A stretch of 33,875 bases of DNA, taken from contig DASUEB010000124.1 of assembly GCA_036275295.1 (NCBI GenBank), positions 1 through 33,875 on the forward strand. The letters are read 5' to 3'. Position numbers and translations under genes: made by a program. Shown here in pieces: positions 29,985-33,875 of the stretch. Position 1 is the first letter of the stretch, and each line of letters begins with the position of its first letter. This stretch comes from DASUEB01 sp036275295 (GTDB lineage Bacteria; Bacteroidota; Bacteroidia; Flavobacteriales_D; Luteibaculaceae). The notes beneath the pieces are model-generated. The model had not been told where the DNA came from. It made no database searches and was given only the letters and a program-made list of their open reading frames with translations.

Positions 29985-31268
29985 TTAGAGTATCTCGGCT
30001 ACCGTTTCGAGGCGAACTCCACGTGACCCTTTTATTAGGATATGATGGTGTTCAATGGGGTGAGTTTTAAGGTGTGCGATGAGCGACTGGGTATCGGGGA
30101 AAAACCGGTCTGACCCCTCTGCAACCTGCATAAAATGCTCACCCACAAAGTAACACGGAATGCCCGTTTCTTTCACTTGCTCTACTAAGGCACTGTGGTA
30201 GTGCTGCGACTCGTGCCCTAACTCAAACATGTCACCCAAGATCAGGTGCTTTGGACTTACTTCGAGACGAGCAAAATTGCCAACAGACAACTCCATGCTG
30301 CTCGGATTGGCGTTATATGCGTCTAGATAAAGATCGTTAAGAACTGTTTTTTTGTACTGAGAGCGATTGTTCGAAGGGGTGTAATCGGCAATGGCACGGG
30401 CTATTTTTTGAAGCGGAACCTCAAAATAACTCCCTATGCACACGGCTGCCATGATGTTGTCAAAATTGTAACCGCCTACCAGCTGAGAGCTTATTCGCGT
30501 GGTACCTTCTACCGTGGTCACCTCTGCTTGCACAAAAGGAGCACTGGCGAGCATTTTTCCTTGGCAAAAGTCCTCATCGCCGGTGCCGAAGTAAATAACC
30601 CGGTCGTAAGCCGGAATACCCAGCACTTCCGCATTATTTCGATTCATGAAGAGAACACCATTTTTATCGGCTACGTGTTCGTAAAGTCCTTTCTTGGTGT
30701 AAATGATATTCTCAAATGAGCCAAAACCCTCCAGATGCGCCCGGCCCACATTGGTCACTAATCCAAAATCGGGATCGGAAATTTTGCACAGTTCGGCTAT
30801 TTCTCCTTTGTGGTTGGCTCCCATTTCAATTACCGCAAAATCGTGATCTTCCGTAATAGAAAGCAGGGTTAGTGGCACCCCAATGTGGTTGTTTAAATTG
30901 CCCTGAGTAGCCAGGGTGGGGTATTGCGAACTGAGTACCTGGAATATCAATTCTTTTGATGTTGTTTTGCCGTTGGTACCCGTGATGCCAATAACCACGG
31001 TATCTAATTGGTCTCGGTGATACCGCGCCAATTGCTGAAGTGCGCTTAACACATCAGCAACCTCAATGATTCTCGGGTCTTTCACTCCTATGGCTTCATC
31101 AACGATCACCTTGTGTGCACCTTGCTCCAAGGCCGTTAAGGCAAGTTGGTTCCCATTGAAGTTAGGACCTTTCAGCGCAAAATAGAGTTGACCTTTTTTG
31201 AGGGTTCGCGTATCGGTTGAAACACCGTTTGATTCTTGGAAGAATCTATAGAGTTGTTGGATGTTCAT
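29985..31268 (-). CDS. murF: UDP-MurNAc-tripeptide--D-Ala-D-Ala ligase
   Basis: It adds D-Ala-D-Ala to the cytoplasmic peptidoglycan precursor. The N-terminal domain (VSTDTRTLKKGQLYFALKGPNFNG), the ATP loop GITGTNGKTT (94-103), LNNHIGVPLTLL, IEMGANHKGEI and DAYNANPSSM are all present. It has 427 residues, slightly short but complete. It sits downstream of gldJ. The start codon lies 2 nt after the T-run of the gldJ terminator, and a -7 box precedes that hairpin, so murF seems to have its own promoter. Confidence 0.95.
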   Translation of the reverse strand: MNIQQLYRFFQESNGVSTDTRTLKKGQLYFALKGPNFNGNQLALTALEQGAHKVIVDEAIGVKDPRIIEVADVLSALQQLARYHRDQLDTVVIGITGTNGKTTSKELIFQVLSSQYPTLATQGNLNNHIGVPLTLLSITEDHDFAVIEMGANHKGEIAELCKISDPDFGLVTNVGRAHLEGFGSFENIIYTKKGLYEHVADKNGVLFMNRNNAEVLGIPAYDRVIYFGTGDEDFCQGKMLASAPFVQAEVTTVEGTTRISSQLVGGYNFDNIMAAVCIGSYFEVPLQKIARAIADYTPSNNRSQYKKTVLNDLYLDAYNANPSSMELSVGNFARLEVSPKHLILGDMFELGHESQHYHSALVEQVKETGIPCYFVGEHFMQVAEGSDRFFPDTQSLIAHLKTHPIEHHHILIKGSRGVRLETVAEIL

Positions 31269-31270
31269 GC

Positions 31271-31300
31271 AAAAAAAAACCTCGGATATTTCCGAGGTTT
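31271..31300 (-). terminator. gldJ terminator, also the 5' leader hairpin of murF
   Basis: On the minus strand AAACCTCGGA pairs with TCCGAGGTTT around a short AATA-type loop, followed by nine T in total. The T-run ends 2 nt before the murF ATG. Confidence 0.85.
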
Positions 31301-31308
31301 CAAATATA
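31301..31308 (-). promoter_or_regulatory. -7 box TATATTTG of murF
   Basis: A minus-strand TAnnTTTG match directly abuts the gldJ terminator stem, 12 nt after the gldJ stop. The predicted start site falls at the first bases of the hairpin. No TTG -33 box was found. Confidence 0.5.
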
Positions 31309-31320
31309 GGTAAAGGGGTA

Positions 31321-33102
31321 TTATTTTCTTCGTTTTGCTCCCAATTGTGTTGGTTCGCCTAAGCGGTCCATAACGCAGCGGAAACCTATTTTAGAAGACG
31401 AACGGCGCTCATCAAGGTACCTTCTGGTAGCAGGGCTTACGTAATAAGCGCGGTCGAACCAAGATGCACCTTTGTATACCCGAACGCGATTGTCGAGAAG
31501 TGAGGTGTTGTTCCAGTTGTAAACCGACTCTTTTGTTTTGTAGCTTTCCTTGTCGTTGAACTTATTAGACGAATAGATATCACCGTCTAGGTAATCAATG
31601 TTGTTGGCTACTTTGTAGTTGGTTCTGCGTGTGTTTTCCTCAATCTTAACATCGCGGTATTTGTTTTGTCCAGGCACGTTGTATGCGTGATCAGAAATAC
31701 CGTCTAGCAGAAGAGGCGAGATAACGGTTTCGCTGTCTTTGATCAGGTCGATGGCTTCTTGGATTTTTTCATTAGCGGCATCGCGCTGGCGTTTGTTGTT
31801 GAGGTCAACGGCCTCAGTCGCTAAGGTAGCAAGGCTGGCCAACAATTGAGTTTCTTCTGGTACAATGGCTATGCTGGTTGCTGCAGCATCGGCTTCTGCG
31901 GCGGCTTTGAAATCAGTGATGAATTCCGCTACATCATCAATATTGTATTCAACCTTGTCCAATTTGTCATCGCGACCACCTTCGCTGTTCAAGACGGGTG
32001 TTCTGTAAACGTTACCGCGGTAGGCACGGAATTCGGTTACATCTTCGCTGGTAAGTGGGCGGTAAACATCCAAAGTCCACTCGCTTACATTACCCCCCAT
32101 GCTGTACAAACCGTAATCGTTGGGGAAGTATTTTTTTACAGGGGCGGTGATATCGGCACCGTCGTTCAAAGCACCAGCAACGCCCATCATGTCGCCGCGT
32201 CCGCGCATGAAGTTGTCGCGGATGTCGCCCAAGTAGTTTCCAGTGCGCTGATCGTTGCGGATAAAGTTACCTGTCCAAGGATAAATTTTGCGGTTTTCGA
32301 TGCGCTCGTTGAAGCTTTCACCGATTAAGGCAAGAGCTGCATATTCCCACTCAGCTTCAGTTGGGAGGCGATAGTTGGGTAATAGAATACCATCTTCGAT
32401 CATCACATTGCGTGTCTCCTGATCGGGCGCATAACTTGGAACTCCCTCTTTGCGTTTGCCGGTTTCGTATTGCCCAGCAAGGTATGCATCGGTAGAGAAA
32501 TTGTCATCGTTCAATTGGGCGGGGTTTCTTTCGAACAAACCTTCGCGGATGAGAATCGTTTCGTTGGTGCGATCGGTTCTCCACTTGCAATAGTTATTCG
32601 CCTGAATCCAGCTCACACCGACAACAGGATATTCTCTGTATGCTGGGTAGCGGAGGTAGTAGTTAACGTAGTTTTCGTTGTACGAAAGTTTTTCCCTCCA
32701 ACAGTTGGTATCTGGAAGTGCGTTGGTATATACTTCGGGGAAATCGTTGCCGTAAACACGACGTATCCAATAGAGATACTCGCACCATGAAAAGTTGGTT
32801 ACCTCGGTTTCATCCATGTAAAAACTGGACACGGTTACCTTGCGAGGCTCGTTGTTCCACTCGTAGTTCACATTGTCACTTTCTGAGCGACCCATCACAA
32901 ATGATCCCCCTTCTACAAAAACCAGACCGGGACCAGTTTCCTGCTCCGTGAAGTCTACGCGCTCAAAACCACCGCTTTCGGTGTCGTTATATGGCGTACC
33001 CGTTGTACTTGACACGTCCTTGCTGCAAGATGCAAAAACAAGACCCGAGGCCAAAATCAAGGAGCCGATAGCTCTGTTGGATATATTAACTGACAATTTC
33101 AT
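31321..33102 (-). CDS. gldJ: Gliding motility / type IX secretion lipoprotein GldJ
   Basis: An outer-membrane-associated lipoprotein required in Flavobacterium for gliding and type IX secretion. A lipobox FASC places the acylated Cys at residue 26. The mature protein has a formylglycine-generating-enzyme-like (sulfatase-modifying) fold: GLVFVEGGSFVMGRS, MDETEVTNFSWCEYLYW, YPVVGVSWIQANNYCKWR, RLPTEAEWEYAA, NVSEWTLDVYRP and a final YKGASWFDRAYYVSPATRR with IGFRCVMD. A helical insertion (about 395-460) separates the last part. It has 593 residues, near the F. johnsoniae length. GldK is shorter and less likely. The neighbours murF and a PorP/SprF gene agree. Confidence 0.9.
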   Translation of the reverse strand: MKLSVNISNRAIGSLILASGLVFASCSKDVSSTTGTPYNDTESGGFERVDFTEQETGPGLVFVEGGSFVMGRSESDNVNYEWNNEPRKVTVSSFYMDETEVTNFSWCEYLYWIRRVYGNDFPEVYTNALPDTNCWREKLSYNENYVNYYLRYPAYREYPVVGVSWIQANNYCKWRTDRTNETILIREGLFERNPAQLNDDNFSTDAYLAGQYETGKRKEGVPSYAPDQETRNVMIEDGILLPNYRLPTEAEWEYAALALIGESFNERIENRKIYPWTGNFIRNDQRTGNYLGDIRDNFMRGRGDMMGVAGALNDGADITAPVKKYFPNDYGLYSMGGNVSEWTLDVYRPLTSEDVTEFRAYRGNVYRTPVLNSEGGRDDKLDKVEYNIDDVAEFITDFKAAAEADAAATSIAIVPEETQLLASLATLATEAVDLNNKRQRDAANEKIQEAIDLIKDSETVISPLLLDGISDHAYNVPGQNKYRDVKIEENTRRTNYKVANNIDYLDGDIYSSNKFNDKESYKTKESVYNWNNTSLLDNRVRVYKGASWFDRAYYVSPATRRYLDERRSSSKIGFRCVMDRLGEPTQLGAKRRK

Positions 33103-33145
33103 AGGCGAATCGATTGCAAATGCGAAGTTAAAACAATTTCAATAA

Positions 33146-33875
33146 CTAGAAAGAAGGGCAACTTATTGTGCGGAACTTCCGTTTCGAGGGTCGGCAGTCG
33201 AATTGGAAGGTCAAGCTCACTTCGTGTGAACCTTGCGACTTGGTCGTTAATCTTGAAACTGTAACATCGTAGCTGTAGCCAAATCGGGTCACACCCGCCT
33301 GGATACCGGCCAAAATAACAAAGGCATCCTTGTTTCTGTACCAGATACCGCCCACAATAGGTCCTTTGGTTCCGTAGAGACCGAAAAACAACTGCTTGAA
33401 GTCGGCTTGTTGTTGATACATAATATTAGGACTGATGAACGAGGATCCGGCTGAGCCGTATTTTGAATCTCTTAATTTGAGTTTGGCTCCAGCGTGGGCA
33501 GTGAATTTGATGGGTAACTTGCTAGCACCAATGATCAGCGATTCATTTGGCTCGGTGAGGTGGTGAAAGGCAACACCCATATATACTTTTTCGCTGTAAC
33601 CCATAAGTCCACCTGCGAAATCTACACCTGAAGCTCTACCCCCGCGCGGATTATCTTGAGTTGAATAAATAAACCCTCGTCGGTCGTCGATTTGATCTCC
33701 AAAGGTGAGCTTCGACCAGTCGAGCTTGCGCTCGAAGTATCCCACCTCTGCACCTGCGCGAATGGCAAAAGATCTACTCAGGTTGATCTGGTAGGCGTAC
33801 TGAGCCGTTACCCGGGTAAGGGTTAGGGTTCCTTCACCCGCACGGTCGTTAAGTACTTGTAAACCAACACCGCCA
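33146..33875 (-). CDS. PorP/SprF-family type IX secretion protein (5' end outside window)
   Basis: The frame is open to the window edge, so the start is missing; at least 242 residues are present. It begins GGVGLQVLNDRAGEGTL and continues VTAQYAYQINLSRSFAIRAGAEVGYFERKLDW. Later it has FISPNIMYQQQADFKQLFFGLYG, GGIWYRNKDAFVILAGIQ, YSYDVTVSRL and the family-typical ending RKFRTISCPSF. PorP/SprF proteins are outer-membrane barrels tied to type IX secretion or to surface attachment of adhesins. The internal GTG at 33745 is not a start. gldJ follows after 43 nt. Confidence 0.9.
   Translation of the reverse strand, partial: GGVGLQVLNDRAGEGTLTLTRVTAQYAYQINLSRSFAIRAGAEVGYFERKLDWSKLTFGDQIDDRRGFIYSTQDNPRGGRASGVDFAGGLMGYSEKVYMGVAFHHLTEPNESLIIGASKLPIKFTAHAGAKLKLRDSKYGSAGSSFISPNIMYQQQADFKQLFFGLYGTKGPIVGGIWYRNKDAFVILAGIQAGVTRFGYSYDVTVSRLTTKSQGSHEVSLTFQFDCRPSKRKFRTISCPSF

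Noticed and set aside
1..33875. tRNA, rRNA, CRISPR, insertion sequence, phage or known riboswitch
   Set aside because: Reading the gaps for T-loop motifs, regular repeats, transposase frames and riboswitch cores gave nothing convincing; short or divergent RNAs could still be missed.

Overview
The window reads as chromosomal core DNA of a member of the Bacteroidota, most likely order Flavobacteriales, in or near the Cryomorphaceae/Schleiferiaceae/Owenweeksiaceae group. Four things support this. It carries a gldJ homologue followed by murF, and a PorP/SprF-family type IX secretion/gliding protein. At least fourteen -7 boxes of the Bacteroidota form TAnnTTTG lie just upstream of genes, with almost no Shine-Dalgarno sequences. 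It has family-specific genes (DUF3127, the DUF151-UVR nuclease family, DUF2795, the long SecA with Bacteroidota insertions). Flavobacterial-type SHNVRSH histidine-kinase and LVIVD lipoprotein genes are also present. I see no phage, insertion sequence, CRISPR, tRNA or rRNA. The genus is an inference.

Layout. 1-5760: an orphan six-helix histidine kinase, then the protein-quality block tig, clpP, clpX. 5761-9583: an OB-fold DUF3127 protein with an SSB-like acidic tail, a short-chain acyl-CoA dehydrogenase, the cell-wall recycling kinase anmK, and a small helical-repeat protein. 9558-11644: a tightly coupled minus-strand envelope cluster made of a 52-residue membrane protein missed by length cut-offs, two LVIVD-like exported proteins and a beta-barrel. 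11711-14690: a lipid-anchored monoheme cytochrome, a methyltransferase, an ABC ATPase coupled to a cobalamin adenosyltransferase, and a DUF2795 protein. 15289-18561: secA. 19098-25936 (minus strand): a membrane methyltransferase, comM, gmhA, a membrane pyrophosphatase fused to a YceI domain, and the pyruvate dehydrogenase E1 beta subunit. 26362-29984: etfB-etfA, then DUF151-UVR, thyA and folA. 29985-33875 (minus strand): murF, gldJ and a PorP/SprF gene cut by the window edge.

How the genes fit together. Energy metabolism is represented by acyl-CoA dehydrogenase with its electron acceptor EtfAB, PDH E1 beta and the PPi-driven ion pump. Envelope and peptidoglycan work falls to anmK, murF, gmhA, GldJ, PorP/SprF and the LVIVD/barrel cluster. 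DNA-precursor and DNA handling are covered by thyA, folA, the nuclease-family protein, comM and DUF3127. Protein fate is covered by Tig, ClpXP and SecA.

Two signals stand out. The first is a 900-residue protein joining a complete 16-helix membrane pyrophosphatase to a C-terminal YceI lipocalin-like domain, placed where the pump's C-terminus should face the periplasm. The pump's gate glutamate also appears to sit in helix 5 rather than helix 6. The second is a repeated compact junction design. At clpP/clpX and hppA/gmhA a terminator's T-run merges into the next gene's -7 box only 4 nt before its ATG, which predicts leaderless mRNAs. At etfA/DUF151 and gldJ/murF a -7 box lies just before a terminator hairpin whose T-run abuts the next start codon, so the same hairpin would end one mRNA and cap the 5' end of the next.
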